Notes: generated by a model not told the origin, from the sequence alone. A stretch of DNA of 64,000 nt from Hippea sp. KM1 (GCF_000526195.1 NZ_JAFP01000001.1:780001-844000), one strand, 5' to 3'; shown: positions 45,701 through 55,147, counted from the first letter of the stretch. Numbers and translations: made by a program.

Positions 45701-46402
45701 ATGGCTTGCGAGAAAGAGATTAAGGCAATCGAAGAAAAGCAAGAAGAAAAAATTGAGATTGAGGAGGTAGAAAAGATGGAAAGGACACAGGCAGGCGTAT
45801 TGGTAATGAGGAAGGTTCCAGAGTTTGAGATGGATGCCTATGATGCAAAAACAGGAAAATATGTAAGGGTATCGAGCGAGGATTATAAAGGCAAGTGGCT
45901 GGTTGTTTGCTTCTATCCGGCCGATTTTACATTCGTATGCCCAACAGAGATCGCTGCAATGAACGCAAAATACGATGAGTTACAGAAGATGGGTGTTGAG
46001 GTTTTGGCCGTATCCACAGATACAAAGTTCTCCCACAAGAGGTTTGCTGAGACAGAGCCGCTGTTGAAGGATCTAAAACTGACAATAGGCGCAGATCCAA
46101 CCGGTGAGGTATCAAGGAAGTTTGGCGTATTGATAGAAGAGGAAGGACTGGCTTTAAGGGGCAGGTTCTTGATAAACCCAGACGGCGTTGTTGTTGCAGA
46201 AGAGGTTCAGGGCCCAAGCGTAGGCAGGAATGTCAATGAGTTTATAAGACAGATTCAGGCATGGCAGCATGTATATAAAACTGGAGAGGTTTGTCCGGCA
46301 AACTGGAGACCAGGCAAGAAAACGCTTCCGGTGAATACAGACATCGAGAAGATGACCGGTAGGGTAGGGGACTATGTAACGATTGAGGAACTCCTCTCAT
46401 AA
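45701..46402 (+). CDS. 2-Cys peroxiredoxin (AhpC/Prx1 type) with a charged N-terminal extension
   Basis: 233 residues. The thioredoxin-fold core has the peroxidatic C80 in FYPADFTFVCPTE and the resolving C198 in GEVCPANW. It reduces H2O2, alkyl hydroperoxides or peroxynitrite. An N-terminal Glu/Lys-rich extension (residues 1-25) is unusual. Two starts are plausible: ATG 45701 after AGGAGGTGG, and in-frame ATG 45776 after GAGGAGGT; the conventional core begins after the second. It is a single gene with its own promoter and terminator, fitting high expression in an oxygen-sensitive organism. Adjacent reductase (AhpF) is absent. Confidence 0.93.
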   Translation: MACEKEIKAIEEKQEEKIEIEEVEKMERTQAGVLVMRKVPEFEMDAYDAKTGKYVRVSSEDYKGKWLVVCFYPADFTFVCPTEIAAMNAKYDELQKMGVEVLAVSTDTKFSHKRFAETEPLLKDLKLTIGADPTGEVSRKFGVLIEEEGLALRGRFLINPDGVVVAEEVQGPSVGRNVNEFIRQIQAWQHVYKTGEVCPANWRPGKKTLPVNTDIEKMTGRVGDYVTIEELLS

Positions 46403-46431
46403 AGCCCAAATTTGCCCACCTTTTCCCTGTG

Positions 46432-46465
46432 CGGGGGCAGCATTAAGCTGTCCCCGTATTTTTTT
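46432..46465 (+). terminator. Intrinsic terminator of the peroxiredoxin gene
   Basis: A GC-rich 10-bp stem (CGGGGGCAGC with GCTGTCCCCG, one G-T pair) and 5-nt loop, then TA and seven T. Confidence 0.92.
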
Positions 46466-46466
46466 A

Positions 46467-46495
46467 TTGAATAATATATAAATTGTTGATATAAG
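46467..46495 (+). promoter_or_regulatory. Promoter of lemA
   Basis: TTGAAT (46467-46472), 17-nt spacer, TATAAG (46490-46495), 24 nt before the lemA start codon. Confidence 0.5.
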
Positions 46496-46519
46496 TTTAA
46501 AAAAAGCAGGGGTTTTTCT

Positions 46520-47068
46520 ATGTTTGGTTTAGTTTTACTAATTGTCGTTTTATCGATACTCCTTTTGGTTGTTTACTATTACAACAGATTTGTAAAGCTG
46601 AAGAACCAGATAGACAATGCATGGAGCGACATCGATGTTCAACTAAAGAGGAGATACGACCTCATACCCAATTTAGTTGAAACGGTAAAGGGTTATGCAA
46701 AGCATGAGAAGGAGACATTGGAAAATGTCATAAAGGCCAGGAATATGGCCATGAATGCAAAGAGTGTTCAGGAGAAGGCAGAGGGCGAGAATATGTTGAC
46801 CAATGCCTTGAAGACCATCTTTGCTTTGGCTGAGAGCTATCCGGATCTAAAGGCCAATCAGAACTTCTTGGACCTTCAAAACACACTATCAAAGCTTGAG
46901 GATGATATACAGATGGCAAGGAGGTATTACAACGCCGTTGTCAGGGATTACAATGTTCTTTGTGAGTCGTTTCCCTCTGTTTTGATAGCAAAGCAGTTTG
47001 GCTTTACCAAGAGGGAGTTCTTTGAGATAGCAGAATCAGAGAGGGAGAATGTTAAGGTTAGCTTTTAG
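46520..47068 (+). CDS. lemA: LemA-family membrane protein
   Basis: 182 residues. One N-terminal membrane helix (LVLLIVVLSILLLVVYYY) with LKNQIDNAWSDIDVQLKRRYDLIPNLVETVKGYAKHE after it is the LemA signature; the rest is a cytoplasm- or periplasm-facing helical bundle. Biochemical function is unknown. In many bacteria lemA is paired, as here, with a DUF2207/TPM-type membrane protein; its 3' end overlaps the next gene by 20 nt. Confidence 0.9.
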   Translation: MFGLVLLIVVLSILLLVVYYYNRFVKLKNQIDNAWSDIDVQLKRRYDLIPNLVETVKGYAKHEKETLENVIKARNMAMNAKSVQEKAEGENMLTNALKTIFALAESYPDLKANQNFLDLQNTLSKLEDDIQMARRYYNAVVRDYNVLCESFPSVLIAKQFGFTKREFFEIAESERENVKVSF

Positions 47069-48761
47069 GCTGCTAATACTTCTTTTTCTTGCACTGCCTG
47101 GATACGCTAAATCCGAATCCTTCTATATAAAGGATTACCATTCCGATATTTACATAAACAAAAACGGCGTTGTGGATGTGGTTGAAACGATTAAGGTGTA
47201 TTTTACAACCAAAAGGCACGGCATCATAAGGATCATACCTTACCGCTATAAAGTGGATAATTCCTTAAGCGGCAGAGGGGCTTTTGGAAGGGTTTATAAG
47301 ATATCCATATTCAACATAAAGGTTGATGGGTTTGAGTATAGCGTTAGAAAAGCCGATGGAAATGTAAGAATACGGATAGGCTCCCCCGATAGGTATGTTA
47401 AGGGTGATGTGGTCTATAAGATTAGATTCAGTATGTTTGGCGTTATCAATAGGTTCTCAAAACACGATGAGTTTTATTACAATGTGATTGGCACTAAATG
47501 GCCTGTTAGGATTCTGAGGTCGTCCTTTAATCTAAATCTGCCAACAGAGCTTTCAAAGGATAAAATCAAATACAGGGTTTTTAGCGGACCGTTTGGCAGC
47601 AAGCATCAGGAGCCTGCCACCTATTTTGGCGGAACTGTCAGCTGCTATGTTGACCATCCCCTTGCTCCCCATAACGGCTTGACCGTCGTTGTTGCCTTCC
47701 CCAAAGGGTATATAGGCAGCGGTGGGCTGTGGTTGAGGCTTAAGCTGTTTATGTTGAATAATTCCATATTTGCCCTGCCGTTTTTTGTGTTTATAGCGCT
47801 CTTTGGCCTGTGGTATGTGGTGGGAAGGGATAGAAAGAGGCCTATAGCCGTTTACTATAAGCCACCTGAGGATATGACACCGGCTGAGGCCGGTATGCTT
47901 ATAGATGATACGATAGACAACGATGATTTGATAGCCCTTATATTCTATTGGGCAAGCAAGGGTTATATAGAGATAGAGGAGGTTGAGAACAAGAAGGCCC
48001 TGTTTAGAAAAAGAGACCTTTTGCTTAGAAAACTCAAGGATTTACCTGAGACGGCAAAGGAGTTTGAGAAGATAATATTTTACGGGTTGTTTGATAACCG
48101 CGATGTTGTTAGGGTTAGCTCTTTGAGGAATGGGTTTTATCAAACGATGAACGATGCCAAATCCAGCCTGGATAGCTATATAAAGGAATTAAGGCTTTAT
48201 GAGAAAGGCACAAGGAAGCTGGGTTTGATATTAAAGATGGTTGCTATGGGCTTTTTTGGTTTGTCTTTTGTCTTCTTTATTCAATTTGAGATGAAGTATT
48301 TTACAGCATTTGTCCTTACCGGCGTTATATTCTTTGTGTTTGGCAAGATCATGCCGAAAAAATCAAGCAAGGGCACGGATAGATACTTTGCCATCAGGGG
48401 CTTTAAGGAGTTTATGGAAAGGGCAGAAAAGGACCGCTTGAAGAGGTTGTTGGATGAGGACCCTGATTACTTTTACAATACGCTATCGTTTGCCATTGCA
48501 TTCGGTGAACTAAAGAAGTGGGCGAGGAAATTTGATGATCTGGTTAGTCAGCCGCCCAATTGGTATAGAACAGACAGACACGGAGCATTCTCTGCATATA
48601 CCTTTGCGACCATGATGGATAGGGATATAACCATGATGGGACAGACATTTACATCCCAGCCCTCATCCAGCGGATCATCTGCGGCCTCTGGCTCGAGCGG
48701 TTTCGGGGGTGGCGGATTCTCAGGCGGCGGCTTTGGTGGTGGTGGCGGCAGCAGTTGGTGA
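47049..48761 (+). CDS. DUF2207-domain membrane protein with glycine-rich tail
   Basis: 570 residues. A signal peptide (LLILLFLALPGYA) leads to an exported DUF2207 region (about 22-230: SDIYINKNGVVDVVETIKVYF), a membrane helix (about 237-258), a cytoplasmic domain with PPEDMTPAEAGMLID, two further helices (about 400-440), and a Gly/Ser-rich C-terminus ending GGGGSSW. The domain order and tail are typical of the LemA partner family. Function is unknown; proposed roles concern envelope quality or secretion. Confidence 0.85.
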   Translation: MLRLAFRLLILLFLALPGYAKSESFYIKDYHSDIYINKNGVVDVVETIKVYFTTKRHGIIRIIPYRYKVDNSLSGRGAFGRVYKISIFNIKVDGFEYSVRKADGNVRIRIGSPDRYVKGDVVYKIRFSMFGVINRFSKHDEFYYNVIGTKWPVRILRSSFNLNLPTELSKDKIKYRVFSGPFGSKHQEPATYFGGTVSCYVDHPLAPHNGLTVVVAFPKGYIGSGGLWLRLKLFMLNNSIFALPFFVFIALFGLWYVVGRDRKRPIAVYYKPPEDMTPAEAGMLIDDTIDNDDLIALIFYWASKGYIEIEEVENKKALFRKRDLLLRKLKDLPETAKEFEKIIFYGLFDNRDVVRVSSLRNGFYQTMNDAKSSLDSYIKELRLYEKGTRKLGLILKMVAMGFFGLSFVFFIQFEMKYFTAFVLTGVIFFVFGKIMPKKSSKGTDRYFAIRGFKEFMERAEKDRLKRLLDEDPDYFYNTLSFAIAFGELKKWARKFDDLVSQPPNWYRTDRHGAFSAYTFATMMDRDITMMGQTFTSQPSSSGSSAASGSSGFGGGGFSGGGFGGGGGSSW

Positions 48762-49052
48762 TTATGCCATCAGTTTTTCTATAGCCGCTTTCCATTTTTG
48801 GGGATCCTTAACCAACCATCCTACTTCATCTGTTGCAGTTGAGATTGTGAGTATTTTTCTAAAGACCGTTTTGCCCAAAAACGATAGCCTCAATTGAACG
48901 GTTTTGATTTCCTTTACATTGATGAATATGTCCTTTTTAAAATCATACGGTCTGAAGATTAAAGCTTTTTCTGTCAATATGAGTTTGCCGTTTCCCCTTA
49001 CCTGAAACAATCCCTTTGATTTAACCCCAAAGAGGTTTGCTTCAGCCTCCAT
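48762..49052 (-). CDS. Small PH/GRAM-like domain protein
   Basis: 96 residues. The pattern of a beta-rich fold with a closing helix (GLFQVRGNGKLILTEKALIFRPYD, then DIFINVKEIKTVQLR and a final WKAAIEKLMA helix) resembles bacterial PH-like or GRAM domains. The ATG shares a base with the stop of the upstream gene (TAATG), so translation is coupled. No catalytic motif. The stop abuts the DUF2207 gene in convergent orientation. Confidence 0.6.
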   Translation of the reverse strand: MEAEANLFGVKSKGLFQVRGNGKLILTEKALIFRPYDFKKDIFINVKEIKTVQLRLSFLGKTVFRKILTISTATDEVGWLVKDPQKWKAAIEKLMA

Positions 49053-49417
49053 TAAAAACACAGCTTGCCCCTTATGGGTTTTTTAAACTTAATCGGCTTT
49101 GTGGGGTTTCTCTTGCGCATCATGTATACCACGCCTTTCTTATTTGATGAGTCCTTCACAGTTTCTTGTCTGTATATGCGCATATCCTCATATCTGTCTA
49201 TTGCGGCGATTTTATCCCTTCTTATTGAATAGCACTCTATTACAACCCTTCCTTTAAGATACGGTGGGCATCTCTCTGTAAGGTATGGGTATAGATGAAA
49301 ACCCAGGCAGAAACGCCCCCTTGTTGTGCTCTTGCCGCAATATCTAACCTTTAATTTTACAAGCAGGGCGTTGTTTTTGTATCTGCTCTTTAGCGTCCCA
49401 TACACAAACAGGCGCAT
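49052..49417 (-). CDS. Gamma-glutamylcyclotransferase-like (AIG2/GGCT) protein
   Basis: 121 residues. The opening LFVYGTLKSRYKNN is the family YGxLR/K loop that binds the gamma-glutamyl group, and the catalytic Glu is probably in IDRYEDM, in its usual place. Family members open gamma-glutamylamines to 5-oxoproline. The C-terminus is basic (KRNPTKPIKFKKP). It is second in a small minus-strand group, 1 nt after a membrane-protein gene. Confidence 0.78.
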   Translation of the reverse strand: MRLFVYGTLKSRYKNNALLVKLKVRYCGKSTTRGRFCLGFHLYPYLTERCPPYLKGRVVIECYSIRRDKIAAIDRYEDMRIYRQETVKDSSNKKGVVYMMRKRNPTKPIKFKKPIRGKLCF

Positions 49418-49418
49418 A

Positions 49419-50069
49419 TCATAACTGGTCTTCTCTAAGTTGCATATAGAACAGGGTGGTGGCTATTGGTGATAGTGTGCCTATTATCAGCGATGCTGCG
49501 GCAGGGCCTATAATCGGTATGAATTTTAAGATTATGGAGATGGGCAGTGATATGATAAACATGATCAATAAAAACACAATAACGCTGCCGAATTTTTGCT
49601 TTACCAGCTCATAGCTGCCCATGATGGCTTCCTTAACATCCTTATTTAGAAGCACAACCTCCTGCATGGAGAATAGCGTAAACAGGATTACGACTATGCC
49701 GGGTAATACAAATAGCACTATGCCTATAGCCGATGCTATACCGATAATCGTTGAAACCAAAAAGATAATACCAAGTTTGTTCATTACGATGTTGAAGCTT
49801 TCGGATAGGTTCAGTCTGTTGTATGCTTCATATTCGTATGCCATGTGTATAATAACGGAGTTGGCTATGAGCATTGCCGTGAATGAAAGCGCTATGCCTA
49901 TAAATACTATAACAAACCCTATAGCCATTGATGTGTCCGTCTGGTTATACATAAAGCCTATACCAAGCAAGGCTAAAACCAAAGAGATAACCGCAGGCAA
50001 CAGGGCAGGCACAAAGAATATAGGACGCTTAAACATCATTTCAAATGATTTGCCGATAATCTCCCACAT
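49419..50069 (-). CDS. Polytopic membrane protein of unknown function
   Basis: 216 residues with about five to six hydrophobic helices. The N-terminal WEIIGKSFEMMFKRPIFFVPALLPAVISL and the LPGIVVILFTLFSMQEVVLLNKDVKEAIMGSYELVKQKFGSVIVFLL segment resemble the DUF4013/YciC-like group of membrane proteins in archaea and bacteria, whose function is unknown. It has its own promoter and is the first gene of a three-gene unit with the GGCT-like and PH-like proteins. Confidence 0.65.
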   Translation of the reverse strand: MWEIIGKSFEMMFKRPIFFVPALLPAVISLVLALLGIGFMYNQTDTSMAIGFVIVFIGIALSFTAMLIANSVIIHMAYEYEAYNRLNLSESFNIVMNKLGIIFLVSTIIGIASAIGIVLFVLPGIVVILFTLFSMQEVVLLNKDVKEAIMGSYELVKQKFGSVIVFLLIMFIISLPISIILKFIPIIGPAAASLIIGTLSPIATTLFYMQLREDQL

Positions 50070-50106
50070 ACAAACACCCCCTTATATTCCCGAATTTTTC
50101 ATTAAC

Positions 50107-50134
50107 ATTATATAAAAAGTTGATATAAATTCAA
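50107..50134 (-). promoter_or_regulatory. Promoter of the membrane-protein operon
   Basis: On the minus strand TTGAAT (50129-50134), 16-nt spacer, TATAAT (50107-50112), 37 nt before the start codon. Confidence 0.6.
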
Positions 50135-50145
50135 ACAAAAGATTT

Positions 50146-52638
50146 CTATTGATAGCGCTCCAAGATCTCCTTCGGCAGTCTGATCTTCTCTGACTTTACC
50201 GAATCCATGATCTTGCTTAATGTCTCTTTTCTTCTGTCTGAGTATTTGTTTTTATACATATTGGCATCGGCCGTTGAGAAGAAGTCCTTTAGCGTGGAGA
50301 ACTGGCCTTCCTGAACCGCATAACCGCATGATGCAGACAGAAAGACATCGTTATTTGCGTTGAATTCCTCTATCTGTTTGTTGACCCTTTCTATATACTT
50401 TAAGGCTCCACTTTCGCTGGTGTTTGGCATTATGATGGCAAACTCATCCCCGCCTATCCTGGCCACTATATCGCTTGCCCTCGCCTGAGAGCTCAATATC
50501 CTTGCCAGTGATTTTATTACATAATCCCCTTTCTGATGACCCATGGCATCGTTGATTATCTTTAGGCCGTTTAGGTCGTATATGATCAGGGTGAGCGGAT
50601 AGTTTCTCCTGTTGAACAACCTCTTTGTCTCCTCCTCAAAGAACCGCCTGTTGTATAGGCCTGTCAGGGAGTCGTGGAAGGCCACATATTCCACCTCTTT
50701 CTCCTTTTTGTATCTCTCTGTTGTGTCATAGAAGGATACAACGAACAGCTGCTCCTTGTTTAGCTCTATAAAGCCAACGGACATATCCAGCCATTTTTCC
50801 TTATCGGTTTTGGTTATGATGCTTACATTGCAATTTTTACAGCCCTCTTTGCCCTCTGTCATAATCTTTATGTTGCCCTTTATTATGCCCCAGTTCTTTA
50901 GCCCCAAGACTGTGTATATATCCTCTAAATCGAAGTTATCGTCTATTTCAAGTATCCGCTTTGCCACCTCGTTTATATAAACCACCTTGCCGTCTGAGTT
51001 TAAGACCAGGACCCCTGCGTTTATGATGTTGATGAACTTTTTGAGTTTCTCCCTTTCTTCTTCTGTTTTCCTGTAAAGGAGGACACTGTCTGTTATGTCT
51101 TTTGCTATTGATACGCACTCATTCTCGTTTAGTGGATATGCGGTGCATGAGAAATACCTCTTCTGGCCATCCACCTCTATGTAATAGTCTGTTTCTATAA
51201 TTGAGCCTGTGTTTAGCACATCCTCTATCTTCTGGGCTATATGGGGTATGTCTGAGAGTGCTTCCTGGATATTTTTGCCTACAATGCTTTCCCTGTTTGA
51301 GAAGTGCTCCTCAACACACCTGTTGGCATCCTTTACGATTAATTGTTTATCCCTCTTTTCATAGAGTATGAGACAGTCGGGCATGTATTTTACCAAGTTT
51401 TGATAACTCTTCAGAAGCCTTTTTACCCTTTGGGAGTATGTCTCTATCCGTGATGTTATGTTGTTTATCTGTTCGGCTATCTTTTCTATGTCCTTAATTT
51501 TTATGTTTTCGGTGTTTATCCTTTTTGATTCTGAATATGTGTTGAAGAAATTTTCAAGCGTGGATATGTCCCTTCGGATGGTTCTTGACAGTATTGCATA
51601 GAGCAACAGAAGTATGAGTATTACAACGGATGTGATTATGATGATAACGGTTATTTTCTTTGAAAGACTGTTTTTAAAGTCCTTTTCAACGATGTTTAGA
51701 TAGGCCTTCTTGAGGTCTTTTAGATAATAACCCGTTCCTATGATCCAGTTATACGGCTTATAAAGAACCATATAGGATAGCTTTAGGCCGTATGCGTCGG
51801 AATTGGGTATCTTGTATTTGTATGTAAGCAGGGCATACCCTTTTTGTTTTAGTTCTTTTAGGAATATTTTTCTGAAGGGTTTGCCGTCTGGGTCTTTGTA
51901 TTTATCCGATAGGCATTTGCCGATCATTTGTGGCTTGTTGGGATTTACTAAAGCGATGGCAAAACAGTCGCCGCCGTTTATGTTTAAGAGCTTAGAGACA
52001 AAGATATATCCGTGCCCCTCTCTGCCGTATCTATACCTGTTTAGGTATTCAAGGATTGCTTTGGTTGTCTTCTCTTTTAATGATTTTTCCGTATCAAGAT
52101 ATACCACATACCAGTTGAATGGCTTAAAGAGCCTGCCATAGCCTATCGATCTCTGGTTGTTGCATACGGCTTCTGTGTATCCTGTTTTGAAGGATAGGCC
52201 TTTGCAGTTTATGTTGCCGTATATCTTTTTTTTATCTTTGGAGTATACGACAAAGTTCCCCTCTAAGGATGAGTCGTGGTCTTTTAGTATTTTTATAAGC
52301 TCCCTTTTTATTATCTCATCAGGCTCTTTGTTTTTGTGGAATAGGTATAAAGACTCCATTATATTTGTTGTCAGGCCGGTTTGTTGCTTTAGATTCTCCT
52401 TGAATTTTACAAGGTTTTCTTCTCTTATGCTGTTTATATAGCTGATTATCGATTGAACCCTGTGCTTTAGGAGCTGTTTTTTGTCTTCCATGTATAGTTT
52501 TTGCATGATTTTGAAGTTTGATTTGATCTCTGAGTGTATGTCAAAAAACCACAAAACGCTCATAATGAGCGATGTGGTTATTATACTGGCAACTATGGTT
52601 GAGATTAGCAGCTTGGATAGGCTGATCTTCTTTTTCAT
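50146..52638 (-). CDS. Cache-PAS-GGDEF membrane diguanylate cyclase
   Basis: 830 residues. A membrane helix (about 12-32), a periplasmic Cache-type sensor (about 40-330, with RYGREGHGYIFVSKL and YKPYNWIIGTGYYL), a second helix (about 333-355), a HAMP-like linker, two PAS domains (about 420-535 and 540-655) and a GGDEF domain (about 665-800) with intact RIGGDEF. It should sense an extracellular small molecule and make c-di-GMP. The GGDEF is followed by a ~30-residue tail. GGGGG precedes the ATG. It is a single gene bordering the IS cluster. Confidence 0.88.
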   Translation of the reverse strand: MKKKISLSKLLISTIVASIITTSLIMSVLWFFDIHSEIKSNFKIMQKLYMEDKKQLLKHRVQSIISYINSIREENLVKFKENLKQQTGLTTNIMESLYLFHKNKEPDEIIKRELIKILKDHDSSLEGNFVVYSKDKKKIYGNINCKGLSFKTGYTEAVCNNQRSIGYGRLFKPFNWYVVYLDTEKSLKEKTTKAILEYLNRYRYGREGHGYIFVSKLLNINGGDCFAIALVNPNKPQMIGKCLSDKYKDPDGKPFRKIFLKELKQKGYALLTYKYKIPNSDAYGLKLSYMVLYKPYNWIIGTGYYLKDLKKAYLNIVEKDFKNSLSKKITVIIIITSVVILILLLLYAILSRTIRRDISTLENFFNTYSESKRINTENIKIKDIEKIAEQINNITSRIETYSQRVKRLLKSYQNLVKYMPDCLILYEKRDKQLIVKDANRCVEEHFSNRESIVGKNIQEALSDIPHIAQKIEDVLNTGSIIETDYYIEVDGQKRYFSCTAYPLNENECVSIAKDITDSVLLYRKTEEEREKLKKFINIINAGVLVLNSDGKVVYINEVAKRILEIDDNFDLEDIYTVLGLKNWGIIKGNIKIMTEGKEGCKNCNVSIITKTDKEKWLDMSVGFIELNKEQLFVVSFYDTTERYKKEKEVEYVAFHDSLTGLYNRRFFEEETKRLFNRRNYPLTLIIYDLNGLKIINDAMGHQKGDYVIKSLARILSSQARASDIVARIGGDEFAIIMPNTSESGALKYIERVNKQIEEFNANNDVFLSASCGYAVQEGQFSTLKDFFSTADANMYKNKYSDRRKETLSKIMDSVKSEKIRLPKEILERYQ

Positions 52639-52767
52639 ATTCCCCCTTTCGTTTGTATATTTTACTGAAAAAGATACAAAAAAACAACTTCAAAGATAAT
52701 AAATGTTTGTTAATGGTTTTGGTTGTAATTTATCAATATTGACCACTCTAATATATTACGGTTATGC

Positions 52768-54209
52768 TGCCCTCACTTGTCAAATCAATTCTTCCTATTC
52801 CCTTTTTCCTTCTCTCTACTATAATGCCCCGTAAACTTCATCAGATTTTTGAACACTTCTCTTCTCAAATCTGATAAGATTTGAGAGGTAATCAGATGTT
52901 CTTAAATCTGATTTAGTCTTAAAAGTTTGATTGATTTGAGGAGGTTGTTGTGTCAAAGAAACACAGAAAGTTTTCTTCTGAGTTTAAGGCCAAAGTGGTC
53001 TTAGAGTTGTTGGAAGGTGACAAGAGTGTAAGTGAGATTGCATCCAAATACGGCATATTACCTAAATCCATACATCAGTGGAAGAAGCAGTTTTTGGAGA
53101 ATGCATCCTTAGCCTTTGAGAATGCTGTCCCGGCAAAGAAGTATAAGGAAGAGATAAGAGAGAAGGAATCCCAAATTGAGGCTCTATCCAAAGCATTGGG
53201 TCAGGCTACCATAGAAAGGGACTGGGTATTAAAAAAATTAAAGAGCTTGGGCTTGAAGACTAAGAAGAGCCTGGTGGAGCCCAAGCTCAAAAACCTTTCA
53301 ATCACCAGGCAAACAGAGCTTTTAGGGATGAACAGGTCTACACTGTATTACAAGAACAAGCCAGAGATTTCAGAAGAAGACATAGAAATCATGAATGCCA
53401 TTGATGAGATATACACAGAGTTTCCATACTACGGATACAGAAGGATATACCACCAGTTGAGAAGAAAAGGCTTTGATAATGTGGGAAAGAGAAGAATAAC
53501 AAGGTTCATGAAGATTATGGGCATAAGGGCTTTATATCCCAAAAGGAAGAGATTTAAAACAACAGAATTGGATAAGAACACAAAGGCCTATCCATATCTG
53601 CTAAACGACATAATACCCACAAAGCCCAATCAGGTATGGGTCTCAGATATCACATACATCAGGCTCTGTAAGGGCTTTGCCTATCTGTGCGTCATAATGG
53701 ACCTAAAATCAAGGGCTGTATTATCACACAAACTATCACCAACAATGGATGATGAACTTGTTGTAAGGACTATAGAATCTGCTATAGAAAAATACGGAAG
53801 ACCCGATATCTTCAACTCTGACCAGGGGAGCCAATACACCTCAAACAGGACAATAGAGCTTCTAAAGAAACACAACATATCCATATCCATGGATGCCAAG
53901 GGCAGGTGTTTTGACAACATACACATGGAGAGGTTCTTCAGAAGCTTAAAACAGGAGAATATCTATCCAAGCTGCTATGAGAGATTCAAAGACGCAAAAA
54001 CTGGAATAGATGAATACATACACACCTACAATAGCAAGAGATTACACTCTGCTATTGGATATAAGACGCCTTTTGAGGTATATGGGTGTATGTCAGAAAC
54101 AAAAGAAAACATAGTTGCTTGAAAAGGAGGTGAGTAGTCCTATTAACTGAGAGTTAAGGAGAGAGAAGGAAAAGGGAAATGGGAAGAATTGACTTGACAA
54201 GTGGGGGCA
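52768..54209 (+). mobile_element. IS3-family insertion sequence, apparently complete
   Basis: Imperfect terminal inverted repeats begin TGCCCTCACTTGTCAA at 52768 and, reading in from the right end at 54209, TGCCCCCACTTGTCAA; 26 of the first 28 positions agree. The ~1.44-kb unit encloses one transposase gene. A 9-bp hairpin (CTCAAATCT/AGATTTGAG, 52864-52885) in the leader may block read-through. The outer flanks (left ...TTATGC, right ATATAT...) do not form a target-site duplication, and the right end interrupts an IS21 istA gene while its other half is absent on the left, so a deletion or rearrangement followed insertion. Confidence 0.9.
52950..54122 (+). CDS. IS3-family transposase (single fused OrfA-OrfB frame)
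   Basis: 390 residues. Residues about 1-95 are the OrfA part (HTH SSEFKAKVVLELLEGDKSVSEIASKYG and leucine-zipper-like helix). Residues about 110-385 are the OrfB integrase core with HTH_21-like FPYYGYRRIYHQLRRKG and DDE residues in VSDITYI, NSDQGSQYTS and MERFFRSLKQE. Many IS3 elements make the fusion by -1 frameshifting; here both parts are already in one frame, although an A7 run (53231-53237) sits at the junction. GTG 52950 follows GAGGAGGT. Codon use is AT-richer than neighbours. Probably functional. Confidence 0.9.
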   Translation: MSKKHRKFSSEFKAKVVLELLEGDKSVSEIASKYGILPKSIHQWKKQFLENASLAFENAVPAKKYKEEIREKESQIEALSKALGQATIERDWVLKKLKSLGLKTKKSLVEPKLKNLSITRQTELLGMNRSTLYYKNKPEISEEDIEIMNAIDEIYTEFPYYGYRRIYHQLRRKGFDNVGKRRITRFMKIMGIRALYPKRKRFKTTELDKNTKAYPYLLNDIIPTKPNQVWVSDITYIRLCKGFAYLCVIMDLKSRAVLSHKLSPTMDDELVVRTIESAIEKYGRPDIFNSDQGSQYTSNRTIELLKKHNISISMDAKGRCFDNIHMERFFRSLKQENIYPSCYERFKDAKTGIDEYIHTYNSKRLHSAIGYKTPFEVYGCMSETKENIVA

Positions 54210-55098
54210 ATATATTCAGCATGTCAAAGGGTTTCCTCTTCGTTGTCCCATGTATCCTGTTATTTGCCATCTCAAGCCATGAGAAGATGTATGAGTTTAG
54301 AAGCTCAGGTGTTATCTCTAAGCCAGAGTTCTTTAGCTTTGCCCTTAAGGGCTTGTAGAAGTTGTTCTTTAGGTATGAGTTAAATCTTTCTACCTTTCCC
54401 TTTGTTTTAGCCCTGTATGGTTTGCAGGGCTTTGGAATAAACAAGCCTTTGGAGAAGTCAAGAAAATCATTGTTTATTCCATGCCTGTTTTTGCCGTATT
54501 TATCCCTTTGTATTATGACGGATTTTAGGTTATCATAGAGTATGGTCTTTGGTATTCCGCCAAAGTAGTCGAAAGCTTTTATGTGGCAGGACTGAAATAT
54601 GTCCTCATCGCTATTGTTTGTAAAATAGACGAAGGCTGTTCTTGAATAACCCAAGACCATAACAAATGCATAAATGGGCTTTCTGCCTGCTCTGATAGTT
54701 GTCCAATCTGCCTGAGCCTGAAAGCCTTTTTCGGTTTCAAACCTGATTATCTCTTCACTGTCTTTTCCTCTTTTTGAGCCAATCCTATCGTAGATTACCT
54801 TTGTGTATTTCTGAAGTGTCCTTAGACTACCTGTGTATCCCATATCGTTTATCTCTCTTAATATGACAGTAGATGGGATTCTATCCGGGTAAGCTTGGTT
54901 GATCCTTTCTTCTATGTAGCCTTTGTAATCATTAAGCTTTGAAGGATAGCTCCTTTTGGGGTACAGTTTTAAATCCTCCTCTTTTAATCTTCTTGACACT
55001 GTTCTTCTGTTTAAGCCCAGAATCTTTGATATCTGCCTGATTGAGAATCCCTGAGAATAAAGTGTGTGAATCACAACAAACTCCTCCTTACTAATCAT
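54210..55098 (-). pseudogene. IS21-family transposase IstA, 3' truncated by the IS3 element
   Basis: The surviving ~296 residues have the N-terminal HTH (FSIRQISKILGLNRRTVSRRL) and the DDE core opening QAQADWTTI, then YFGGIPKTILYDNLKSVI and TKGKVERFNSYLKNNF. The true reading ends near KRKPFDML at 54210; an in-frame tail to 54154 is encoded by the IS3 terminal repeat. The rest of istA and the helper istB are missing on either side, so the element cannot move. An inverted repeat ACTAAAAGTG/CACTTTTAGT at 55148-55170 probably belongs to the IS21 end. Confidence 0.88.
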
Positions 55099-55147
55099 TC
55101 TGATACTCTCCTTTCAAAAAAGTTACCCAAGGAGAGTATAACCAATT

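Noticed and set aside
52819-52828. A second ATAATGCCCC sequence as an alternative left end of the IS3 element
   Set aside because: The following bases do not match the terminal repeat (no ACTTGTCAA), whereas the sequence at 52768 matches the right end at 26 of 28 positions.
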